Shown here: piece by piece, positions 6,519 to 11,430 of the stretch
Position numbering within the stretch: the first letter of the stretch is position 1
Layout of the letters: every line of letters starts with the position of its first letter
From: Lachnospiraceae bacterium
GTDB taxonomy: Bacteria; Bacillota; Clostridia; Lachnospirales; Lachnospiraceae
DNA: 11,430 nucleotides
NCBI GenBank assembly: GCA_009774155.1
Contig: VSNE01000059.1
Coordinates: 1-11,430 of the forward strand
Direction of reading: 5' to 3'
Made by a program: the position numbers and the translations under genes
The notes under the pieces: model-generated
Told to the model about the DNA's origin: nothing
The model's database searches: none
What the model saw: the letters and a program-made list of their open reading frames with translations, nothing else

Positions 6519-6993
6519 TTGGCTCACCTCCCAGTTGCTTTTTCAATGCCTTTCGCGCACGATCCAGCCAGGTGTAGACGGTGTTTTCCTTCTTATGCAT
6601 AATTTCTGCGATTTCTACAGCAGAATAGCCCTCATAATAAAAAAGATAAATGACATCCTTATATTTTGGGGGCAGGGATAAAATGTACTTCAACAATTCT
6701 CCTTCACTTTCCTGTATGTAAAATGGTTCTGCCGTTATGTCCTCAATGGAGCATACCAGCCTGCGAAAAGGGTTTCGCAGCACATCCTTACAGGCGTTGA
6801 TAGTAACACGAATAAGCCATGCCCTTTCATGGGCATCGCTTTCAAATTTTTTTTCGTGGAGGATGTATTTCAGAAAGACATCCTGGAAAACATCCTCTAC
6901 ATCATTATAATTTTTCAGATGCACAAAGCATATTCGGCGGACGGTGTCTGCGTAAAGGCTGATCGCCCTGTTTGCCTCAGATTCAGTTTTCAT
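6511..6993 (-). CDS. ECF-type RNA polymerase sigma factor
   Basis: This 160-residue protein would direct RNA polymerase to a small set of promoters when released from the anti-sigma factor encoded next. Region sigma-2 spans about 10-76, with NDVEDVFQDVFLKY and ERAWLIRVTINACKDVLR. Region sigma-4 spans about 98-152, with LPPKYKDVIYLFYYEGYSAV and a helix-turn-helix ending TVYTWLDRARKALKKQL. There is no sigma-3 domain and no SigI-type C-terminal domain, so it belongs to the extracytoplasmic-function class and is not a canonical SigI. The ATG at 6993 has AGGAA 5 bases upstream, and an in-frame stop shortly before it excludes a longer start. The gene lies 79 bases after the repeat-protein gene and overlaps the anti-sigma start by 8 bases, the usual coupling for such pairs. 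The target genes are not known. Confidence 0.92.
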   Translation of the reverse strand: MKTESEANRAISLYADTVRRICFVHLKNYNDVEDVFQDVFLKYILHEKKFESDAHERAWLIRVTINACKDVLRNPFRRLVCSIEDITAEPFYIQESEGELLKYILSLPPKYKDVIYLFYYEGYSAVEIAEIMHKKENTVYTWLDRARKALKKQLGGEPIE

Positions 6994-7072
6994 AATCGTT
7001 CCTGCTAATTATGATGTCCTCTGCTTTTGTATTTTCAGACCTCCAATAATGGCCTCCTGCGCCTGTGATGCT

Positions 7073-7483
7073 CTATTTGGTTACCATGGTGGAATGTCCG
7101 TAGTAATATTTACCGTTATGCTTATGCTTTCCTGTTTTTTTGCATTTGTATACCGTACATTGTTTGTAGGTTTTGCCGTTGGTGGAATGTCCGTAATAGT
7201 ATTTGCCGCTGTGCTTATGCGTTCCTGTTTTTTTACATCCCGATACATGGCAGGGGCCGTAAGAGGTGCTGTCGGAATGTCCGTAATAGCATTCGCCGTT
7301 GTGCTTATGCACTCCTGTTTTTCTGCATCCTGCTACCGTACATGGGTCGTATGCAGTGCTGCCGGTGTTCTGACCGCCGCATCCGTGTCCGTGACCGTGG
7401 CCATGCGCCATGACGGCCATGGGCGTCAGCGTAACAGTGAGGACGGCAGCAAAAAGCAAAATTGCTTTTTTCATTGTTCTCAT
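7073..7483 (-). CDS. Exported Cys/His-rich triple-repeat protein
   Basis: I do not recognise a characterised family for this 136-residue protein. The N-terminus is a classic signal peptide (MRTMKKAILLFAAVLTVTL) with probable cleavage after VMA at residue 26. The predicted mature protein starts HGHGHGHGCGG. Three repeats of 26 residues follow at 45-70, 75-100 and 106-131, each fitting Y-x-x-C-x-V-x-x-C-x-KTG-x-HKH-x-G-x-x-YYGHS. Each unit carries two Cys and three His, suggesting metal binding or Cys cross-linking, which is inference. There is no lipobox, sortase motif or extra membrane helix, so secretion is likely. The ATG at 7483 has GGAGGT 8 bases upstream. An ECF-like promoter precedes it and the sigma factor gene follows, so it is a plausible main target or partner of that regulator. 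Confidence 0.85.
   Translation of the reverse strand: MRTMKKAILLFAAVLTVTLTPMAVMAHGHGHGHGCGGQNTGSTAYDPCTVAGCRKTGVHKHNGECYYGHSDSTSYGPCHVSGCKKTGTHKHSGKYYYGHSTNGKTYKQCTVYKCKKTGKHKHNGKYYYGHSTMVTK
7091..7351 (-). repeat. Three tandem Cys/His repeats within the exported protein
   Basis: The copies lie at 7274-7351, 7184-7261 and 7091-7168, each encoding 26 residues and separated by 4-5 codon linkers. Invariant positions are C-x3-V/x-x-C at the start, KTG-x-HKH in the middle and G-x-x-YYGHS at the end. The last two copies are Lys-rich (KKTG, GKYYYGHS) and more alike than the first. The spacing of 30-31 residues suggests domain duplication rather than random slippage. Confidence 0.85.
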
Positions 7484-7533
7484 AATTTTCTACCTCCATT
7501 ATGTTTTGCTTGGTTTTGTGTATTCAATAGTAA

Positions 7534-7560
7534 TACGATGAAAGTCTGGAAATCCTTTCA
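7534..7560 (-). promoter_or_regulatory. Candidate ECF-sigma promoter for the sigma-factor cassette
   Basis: On the minus strand TGAAAG (7560-7555) is separated by 17 bases from CGTA (7537-7534), resembling the TGAAAC-N16-CGTA form of several Bacillus ECF promoters. A start site near 7526 would give a leader of about 43 bases before the ATG at 7483. Upstream, 7561-7600 is an A/T-rich tract that could serve as an UP element; it also separates this cassette from the fruR stop. TGAAAG and CTTTCA (7544-7539) form a 6-base dyad over the spacer. No equally good sigma-A promoter is visible. Assignment to the neighbouring sigma factor is inferred from position. Confidence 0.5.
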
Positions 7561-7621
7561 AAAATTTTAAAAAATCCGATAAAAATTTATTTTTTCTAAA
7601 GAGCCTTTTTGACCTTGCCGT

Positions 7622-8368
7622 TTAGCCTGCCACAATCAGATTTTTTGCGCTCCGGTAGCTTTCGCCGGGCATTCTGTCCGTGATGACCTGAGCTGTGATG
7701 AACTCTCCGAAGCAGACGGGACAGGTCTGCTGAAATTTACTGTAATCGCACAGTATATAGGGGGTGCGGGTGTGCTTCAGGGCGCATTCCTTTATCATAG
7801 CCTCGTTGACGTCGGGGGTAGTAAAGCCGGAGGTTAGACTGACGCCGTTTGCGCCCCAGAAGCCTTTGGTGAAACGATACTTATACAGATTTACATAGGC
7901 CTCGTTTCCGACGATGGCTTCTGTGGAGGTTTTCACCTCTCCTCCGATCAGAATGACACGGAAGCCGTTTTCCGCAAGCTGAAGCGCATGTGAAACGGCG
8001 TTGGTTACAAAGGAGGCGGATCGCTCGGTCAGAAACGGAATCATATAGCCGGTAGTTGTTCCGGCATCCAGATAGATAAAGTCATCCGGGGCAATGAGAG
8101 ACGCCGCGTATCTGGCAATGCGTATTTTTTCTTCCTTATTCAGCTCCAGACGGAGAGAGACTTTTTCCTCCCGGGTATTTAAATTTTTTTCCTTCCGGAC
8201 AGCTCCGCCGAACACCTTGACAAGAACGCCCTTTTTATGAAGAATATTCAGGTCGCGTCTTATAGTGGATTCGGAGGCCCGGAAGCGTTCCGTCAGTTCC
8301 TGAACGGTTACGCTCCCCAGCGTGTCCAAAAGCTTTATGATTTCTTCCTGTCTTTTTTCTGTAAGCAT
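7622..8368 (-). CDS. fruR: DeoR-family transcriptional regulator of the fructose operon
   Basis: The 248-residue protein probably represses fruKA and releases DNA when a fructose phosphate binds. The N-terminal winged helix-turn-helix covers about 1-57, with VTVQELTERFRASESTIRRDL as the recognition element and GGAVR as the wing end. The effector domain shows LDAGTTTGYM (DAGTTT 101-106), IGGEV (141-145), GANG (172-175) and CDYSKF (207-212), the phosphosugar pocket typical of DeoR-type sugar regulators. The ATG at 8368 gives the usual MLTEKRQEEII start. Oddly, the nearest strong ribosome site (AGGAGGG, 8395-8401) is 26 bases away with a small hairpin between. The gene follows fruA by 138 bases and has its own likely promoter. 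The effector is inferred from context. Confidence 0.85.
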   Translation of the reverse strand: MLTEKRQEEIIKLLDTLGSVTVQELTERFRASESTIRRDLNILHKKGVLVKVFGGAVRKEKNLNTREEKVSLRLELNKEEKIRIARYAASLIAPDDFIYLDAGTTTGYMIPFLTERSASFVTNAVSHALQLAENGFRVILIGGEVKTSTEAIVGNEAYVNLYKYRFTKGFWGANGVSLTSGFTTPDVNEAMIKECALKHTRTPYILCDYSKFQQTCPVCFGEFITAQVITDRMPGESYRSAKNLIVAG

Positions 8369-8429
8369 AATAGTTGCCAGGGAATTTCCCTGTTCCCTCC
8401 TGCATGTCTGACTGATTGACTGGGCGTTA

Positions 8430-8450
8430 CGGATACCTTGCGGACATCCG
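8430..8450 (-). promoter_or_regulatory. GNRA-capped hairpin in the fruR leader
   Basis: In the fruR-sense RNA, CGGAUG-U-CC pairs with GGUAUCCG around a GCAA tetraloop, giving eight pairs with one bulged U and one G-U. Outside it, GGC/GCC and UUGAUU/AAUCAG (8463-8458 with 8417-8412) can extend the fold. The hairpin sits inside the long inverted repeat, about 30 bases before the ribosome binding site. The GNRA loop suggests a real RNA structure, but no known riboswitch class is recognised. Confidence 0.5.
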
Positions 8451-8467
8451 GCTGCCTAATCAATATC

Positions 8468-8496
8468 ATTGTACACGGAAACAGATTCCCTGGCAA
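8468..8496 (-). promoter_or_regulatory. Sigma-A promoter for fruR
   Basis: On the minus strand TTGCCA (8496-8491) and TACAAT (8473-8468) are separated by exactly 17 bases, each matching the consensus at five of six positions. Transcription would start near 8461 and give a leader of about 93 bases. It would skip the proximal arm of the inverted repeat, so the distal arm at the fruR ribosome site would remain unpaired by it. The promoter allows fruR expression independent of fruKA. Confidence 0.65.
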
Positions 8497-8506
8497 CTTA
8501 TTCATC

Positions 8507-10423
8507 CTATTCTGATACCTTTTTCTTAAAAATGCCAAGCAGCAAAGCGCCTGTAATGGTTCCGATGACAAGGGCAAGCAGATACATCAGAGCATTTCCG
8601 ACAACCGGGACTACGAAGATGCCGCCGTGAGGGGCCATCAGTGTGCAGCCGAATGCCATGGAGAGTGCGCCTGCAGCAGCAGAGCCAACCATACAGGAGG
8701 GAAGCACATGAAGCGGATCGGATGCTGCGAACGGAATCGCGCCTTCGGTGATGAAGGCCAGACCCATGATAAAGTTAACCGGGCCGGATTCCCTTTCTTC
8801 TTTGGTAAACTTATTCTTAAACAGCAGGGTGGAGAGGGCAATGGCGCATGGCGGAACCATACCGCCGATCATAACCGCCGCCATAATATGGTAGTTTCCG
8901 GCGGCAATGGAGGCAGTACCGAATACATAAGCCGCCTTGTTGAAGGGGCCTCCCATGTCAATGGCCATCATCCCGGCAACGACAATGCCTAAAAGGATTC
9001 TGCTGGAACCGCCCATATTGGTCAGCGCAGTGTTTAAGGCCGTATTCAGAGCGCCGATTGGAGGCTCAATGCAGAATTTCATAATCAGCCCCATAAGAAG
9101 GATGCCGAACAGAGGATATAAAAGCACCGGGGCAATCTTCTCAACAGCCTGCGGAAGCCTGTCAAATACTTTTTTCAGAAGCAGAATCAGATAGCCTGCA
9201 ATAAATCCGGCAGCCAGAGCGCCCAGGAAGCCGGATTTGCCTCCGGAGGCAATCATGCCGCCTACAAAGCCGACTGCCAGTCCGGGACGGTCGGCAATAC
9301 TCATAGAGATAAAGCCTGCCAGAATCGGGAGCATAAAACCAAAAGCTACGTCGCCGATGCTTTTCAGTGCAGCCGCTATGGGGGTGATGCTTCCGAAGCC
9401 TGATCTGGCTTCTGCGGAAAGTGCATTGATATCTACAGAAAGTCCGTCAATCAAAAAAGCAAGAGCAATCAGGATGCCGCCGCCCACCACAAAGGGAAGC
9501 ATATGAGAGACGCCGTTCATAAGCTGCATGTAAATTCGGTGTCCTGCGCCGCCGGAGGCTTTGACGGAAGAGGCTGCGGAAGGGCTGCCGGCCTGATAGA
9601 CAGGGACATCGCCGCTCATGGCGCGGGATATAAGCTGTCCTGCTTTGCTGATGCCGTCGGATACCTGACATTCAATCAGTTTCTTTCCATGGAAACGATC
9701 CATAGGCACCTTTGCGTCGGCAGCCACAATGATGCAGTCGGCTTCTTTGATTTCCTGCTCCGTCAGTACATTTTTAGCTCCGCCGGAGCCTCTGGTTTCT
9801 ACTTTGATAAAGCAGCCTGCGGCGCGGGCCGCTTTTTCCAGTCCCTCGGCAGCCATGTAGGTATGAGCGATGCCGGTAGGACAGGAGGTAACTGCCAGAA
9901 TCCGGAAAGCATTCCGGGAAGGGGCGGCTGCGGTCTGGGCAGCGAGCTGGTCGTTTAAATCCGGCTTTTCATCGTCAGCGGCATCTACAATCTGAAGAAA
10001 TTCCTCCACAGTAGACGCATTTTTCAGATTAGCTGCAAAATTTTCATCCATCAGGAGCATCGAAAGCTTGCTCAGCACATCCAGATGGACATTGTCCTCT
10101 GTATTTGGAGCTGCAATTAAGAAAATCAGGTGCACTGGCTCTCCGTCCAGGGAGTCGAAGTCTACGCCGTTTTTTACTACCATGGCGGCCAGTCCGGGCT
10201 TTGTGACAAAGCTGCCTTTTCCATGGGGAATTGCAATACCTTCTCCGATTCCTGTAGTGCTTTCCTCCTCCCTTTGGTATACCTCCTTCCGGTATGCCTC
10301 CCGGTCGTTGATTTTCCCGCTGTTGATCATCAGATCTACCATCTGATCCAATGCTTCCTGTTTGGAAGCGGGAGCGCCTGTTAAAGAAATACTTCTTTTG
10401 TCAAGTAAGTCTGTAATCCGCAT
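8507..10423 (-). CDS. fruA: Fructose-specific PTS enzyme EIIABC
   Basis: FruA imports fructose across the membrane while phosphorylating it to fructose-1-phosphate, using phosphate relayed from HPr. The 638-residue protein is a fused EIIA-EIIB-EIIC. EIIA (about 1-150) has the phosphorylated His67 in GIAIPHGKG. An Ala-rich linker near 155-170 follows. EIIB (about 173-270) begins ILAVTSCPTGIAHTYMA with the phosphocysteine Cys181. EIIC (about 295-635) is a multi-helix channel with GVSHMLPFVVGGG, MAIDMGGPFNKAAY, AFITEGAIPFA and APHGGIFV, typical of the fructose family. The ATG at 10423 has GAGAGG upstream and lies 22 bases after fruK, so the two are co-transcribed. A mannose-type fructose-family transporter is possible, but the adjacent fruK makes fructose likely. 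Confidence 0.93.
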   Translation of the reverse strand: MRITDLLDKRSISLTGAPASKQEALDQMVDLMINSGKINDREAYRKEVYQREEESTTGIGEGIAIPHGKGSFVTKPGLAAMVVKNGVDFDSLDGEPVHLIFLIAAPNTEDNVHLDVLSKLSMLLMDENFAANLKNASTVEEFLQIVDAADDEKPDLNDQLAAQTAAAPSRNAFRILAVTSCPTGIAHTYMAAEGLEKAARAAGCFIKVETRGSGGAKNVLTEQEIKEADCIIVAADAKVPMDRFHGKKLIECQVSDGISKAGQLISRAMSGDVPVYQAGSPSAASSVKASGGAGHRIYMQLMNGVSHMLPFVVGGGILIALAFLIDGLSVDINALSAEARSGFGSITPIAAALKSIGDVAFGFMLPILAGFISMSIADRPGLAVGFVGGMIASGGKSGFLGALAAGFIAGYLILLLKKVFDRLPQAVEKIAPVLLYPLFGILLMGLIMKFCIEPPIGALNTALNTALTNMGGSSRILLGIVVAGMMAIDMGGPFNKAAYVFGTASIAAGNYHIMAAVMIGGMVPPCAIALSTLLFKNKFTKEERESGPVNFIMGLAFITEGAIPFAASDPLHVLPSCMVGSAAAGALSMAFGCTLMAPHGGIFVVPVVGNALMYLLALVIGTITGALLLGIFKKKVSE

Positions 10424-10445
10424 CTGATTTTATCCTCTCTTTCCT

Positions 10446-11354
10446 TTATGCTTTTAAAGAATCATAGATTTTATAAATTTCTTCCCTGGTTGCCAGCAAA
10501 TCGGAGAATGCGCTTGCGCTTCCTGCGGACACTCCCATATGAAATGCATGGCGGTAATCCTGCTTTTGTGTCCACCCGGCTACAAAGCCTGCCACCATAG
10601 AGTCTCCGGCGCCTACTGCGTTGACAAGAGTTCCTCTGGGAGCGGACTGCATAAAAACCTCGCCGTTTTCCGCTGCGAGGACGGCGCCCTCGCCAGCCAT
10701 AGATACCAGTACGTTTCTTGCGCCCTGTTCCTGCAGCTTCTTTGCATAAGGGATCACTTCCTCGCGTGTGGTAAGCGTGACTCCGAAAATCTCTCCCAGC
10801 TCATGATTATTAGGTTTGATTAAAAAAGGATGGTATTTCAGCACATTTAAAAGAAGCTTTCTGGTTGCATCCACCGCAAAAAGAATACCCCGTCCGTCAA
10901 GCCGGGCAAGAATGTCACGGTAGATGGAATCCGGCATACTTTCCGGTATGCTGCCTGCCAGTATCAGGGTATCTCCTGCTTTCAGGCAGTCAAGCTTTTT
11001 CATCAGCTCCTCAATGGCATTCTGCCCGATGGACGGTCCCTGTCCGTTAATTTCCGTTCCGTCAAAATCCTTCATTTTTATATTGATTCTGGAGAACCCG
11101 TTTTTCACCTGAATGAAATCACAGCGGAATCCGATTTCCTCCATTCTTCTTAAAATTTCTTTCCCGGTAAAGCCTGCTATAAAGCCGAGAGCTACATTTT
11201 CGATCCCCAGATTCCAAAGAACTGTAGATACATTGATGCCTTTCCCCCCCGGAAGCATCTGTTCCCCGCAGGTGCGGTTGGTCTTTCCCATCTGGAAATC
11301 CTTCACAGATACGATATAATCCAGCGATGGGTTAAAAGTAACCGTATAAATCAT
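10446..11354 (-). CDS. fruK: 1-phosphofructokinase
   Basis: FruK phosphorylates fructose-1-phosphate to fructose-1,6-bisphosphate with ATP, feeding FruA's product into glycolysis. The ATG at 11354 gives 302 residues, matching the family. It has AAGGGGA 5-11 bases upstream and the usual MIYTVTFNPSLDYIV start. An ATG at 11423 would add 23 residues encoded by the promoter itself. PfkB-family features are PGGKGINVS (35-43), the KPNNHEL segment near 180-186, and GAGDSMVAGF with the catalytic base Asp251. The tagatose-6-phosphate kinase LacC is a close relative, but the following fruA and DeoR-type regulator favour 1-phosphofructokinase. It is the first gene of the operon and lies directly behind a strong promoter. 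Confidence 0.93.
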   Translation of the reverse strand: MIYTVTFNPSLDYIVSVKDFQMGKTNRTCGEQMLPGGKGINVSTVLWNLGIENVALGFIAGFTGKEILRRMEEIGFRCDFIQVKNGFSRINIKMKDFDGTEINGQGPSIGQNAIEELMKKLDCLKAGDTLILAGSIPESMPDSIYRDILARLDGRGILFAVDATRKLLLNVLKYHPFLIKPNNHELGEIFGVTLTTREEVIPYAKKLQEQGARNVLVSMAGEGAVLAAENGEVFMQSAPRGTLVNAVGAGDSMVAGFVAGWTQKQDYRHAFHMGVSAGSASAFSDLLATREEIYKIYDSLKA

Positions 11355-11394
11355 ATTCCGTCCCCTTTCTTGCTTCTTTGTTTTTGATAGCCTT

Positions 11395-11423
11395 ATTATA
11401 CAATCAAAATCAATCATAGTCAA
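11395..11423 (-). promoter_or_regulatory. Sigma-A promoter of the fructose operon
   Basis: On the minus strand TTGACT (11423-11418) and a perfect TATAAT (11400-11395) are spaced by 17 bases. The start site would be near 11388, giving a leader of about 34 bases before the fruK ATG. The promoter would be strong if unrepressed, which fits control by the operator boxes overlapping it. Confidence 0.85.
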
Positions 11424-11426
11424 TCA
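11401..11426 (-). promoter_or_regulatory. Three phased TGATTG boxes, likely FruR operator
   Basis: TGATTG occurs three times at exact 10-base steps on the minus strand (11426-11421, 11416-11411, 11406-11401), within the decamers TTTGATTGAC, TATGATTGAT and TTTGATTGTA. All lie on one face of the helix and cover the -35 box and spacer. Direct repeats at about one helical turn are characteristic of DeoR-family operators. More copies may lie beyond the window end. Binding by the FruR encoded three genes downstream is inferred. Confidence 0.7.
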
Positions 11427-11430
11427 AACT

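Larger units (their letters stand above)
8372..8498. repeat. Long imperfect inverted repeat between fruA and fruR
   Basis: AGTTGCCAGGGAAT (8372-8385) and ATTCCCTGGCAACT (8485-8498) are perfect 14-base complements. After a four-base bulge (8386-8389) the arms continue as CTGTTCCC (8390-8397) and GGAAACAG (8477-8484), 7 Watson-Crick pairs plus one G-U in the fruR-sense RNA. The two arms enclose about 80 bases. The distal arm overlaps the fruR ribosome binding site, and the proximal arm contains the -35 box of the internal promoter. Either an mRNA fold or a pair of protein-binding sites is possible. Confidence 0.85.

Noticed and set aside
6994..7030. Second ECF-like promoter (TGAAAA-N18-CATA) directly before the sigma gene
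   Set aside because: The -10 deviates from CGTA, the spacing is off by one, and the start would fall almost on the ribosome site.
7049..7570. 173-codon plus-strand frame with hydrophobic repeats opposite the exported repeat protein
   Set aside because: The apparent membrane-like repeats are the complement of the HKH repeats. The minus strand has the signal peptide, ribosome site and promoter.
7565..7605. Terminator after fruR
   Set aside because: Only A/T-rich sequence with very weak AT stems is present; no GC stem followed by a T run can be defined on the minus strand.
8236..8406. Short out-of-frame ATG reading frame overlapping the fruR start
   Set aside because: No ribosome site precedes that ATG and the product looks unlike a real protein.
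8369..8506. Small transposable (MITE-like) element between fruA and fruR
   Set aside because: The inverted repeat would suit one, but no clear target-site duplication is visible, the arms carry a promoter and ribosome site, and there is no second copy in the window.
11355..11423. Longer fruK start at 11423
   Set aside because: The extra 23 codons would be encoded by the -35 box, operator and -10 box; 11354 has a ribosome site and the family N-terminus.

Overview
The window looks like chromosomal DNA from a low-to-medium GC Firmicute, most likely class Clostridia and probably Lachnospiraceae-like. The grounds are a type II fatty-acid operon that uses the flavin enoyl-ACP reductase FabK, strong GGAGG-type ribosome binding sites, an RsgI-family anti-sigma factor, and a fructose PTS operon with a DeoR-type regulator. 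The genus cannot be fixed from the sequence alone. There are three blocks: a plus-strand lipid operon (1-4585), a minus-strand membrane/sigma-factor cassette (4609-7560) and a minus-strand fructose operon (7622-11430). No rRNA, tRNA, CRISPR array, transposase or phage gene was seen, and no gene-free stretch exceeds about 140 bases.

Block 1 is the 3' part of a fatty-acid elongation operon: acpP (its first codons lie before the window), fabK, fabD, fabG, fabF, fabZ. fabD-fabG and fabG-fabF overlap by 7 and 1 bases, so these three are probably translationally coupled. The fabK-fabD gap holds a GC-rich hairpin and then a perfect 7+1+7 palindrome whose core, TTTGA-N3-TCAAA, resembles the operator of the MarR-family lipid repressor FabT. 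The acetyl-CoA carboxylase genes that often sit around and after fabZ in such clusters are absent. The operon ends 23 bases from a convergent gene, and the best plus-strand terminator-like element lies about 600 bases further on, inside that opposing gene.

Block 2 is transcribed leftwards. In order it encodes a small exported protein with three 26-residue Cys/His-rich repeats (HKHxG...YYYGHS), an ECF-type sigma factor, an RsgI-family transmembrane anti-sigma factor with a His/Cys-rich outer domain, and a four-helix membrane protein with two DUF3592-like domains. A TGAAAG-N17-CGTA element resembling an ECF promoter precedes the repeat protein, suggesting that the sigma factor drives its own cassette. 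This is the most likely candidate here for a poorly described system. A link to metal ions is my inference from His/Cys content only.

Block 3 is a fructose uptake operon in the order fruK (1-phosphofructokinase), fruA (PTS EIIABC), fruR (DeoR-type repressor). fruK has a near-consensus sigma-A promoter overlaid by three TGATTG boxes spaced exactly 10 bases apart, a likely FruR operator. The fruA-fruR gap contains a second good sigma-A promoter embedded in one arm of a long inverted repeat. The other arm covers the fruR ribosome binding site. Read-through mRNA from fruKA could therefore hide the fruR start, whereas mRNA from the internal promoter could not. Incoming fructose would become fructose-1-phosphate (FruA), then fructose-1,6-bisphosphate (FruK), with FruR sensing pathway metabolites.
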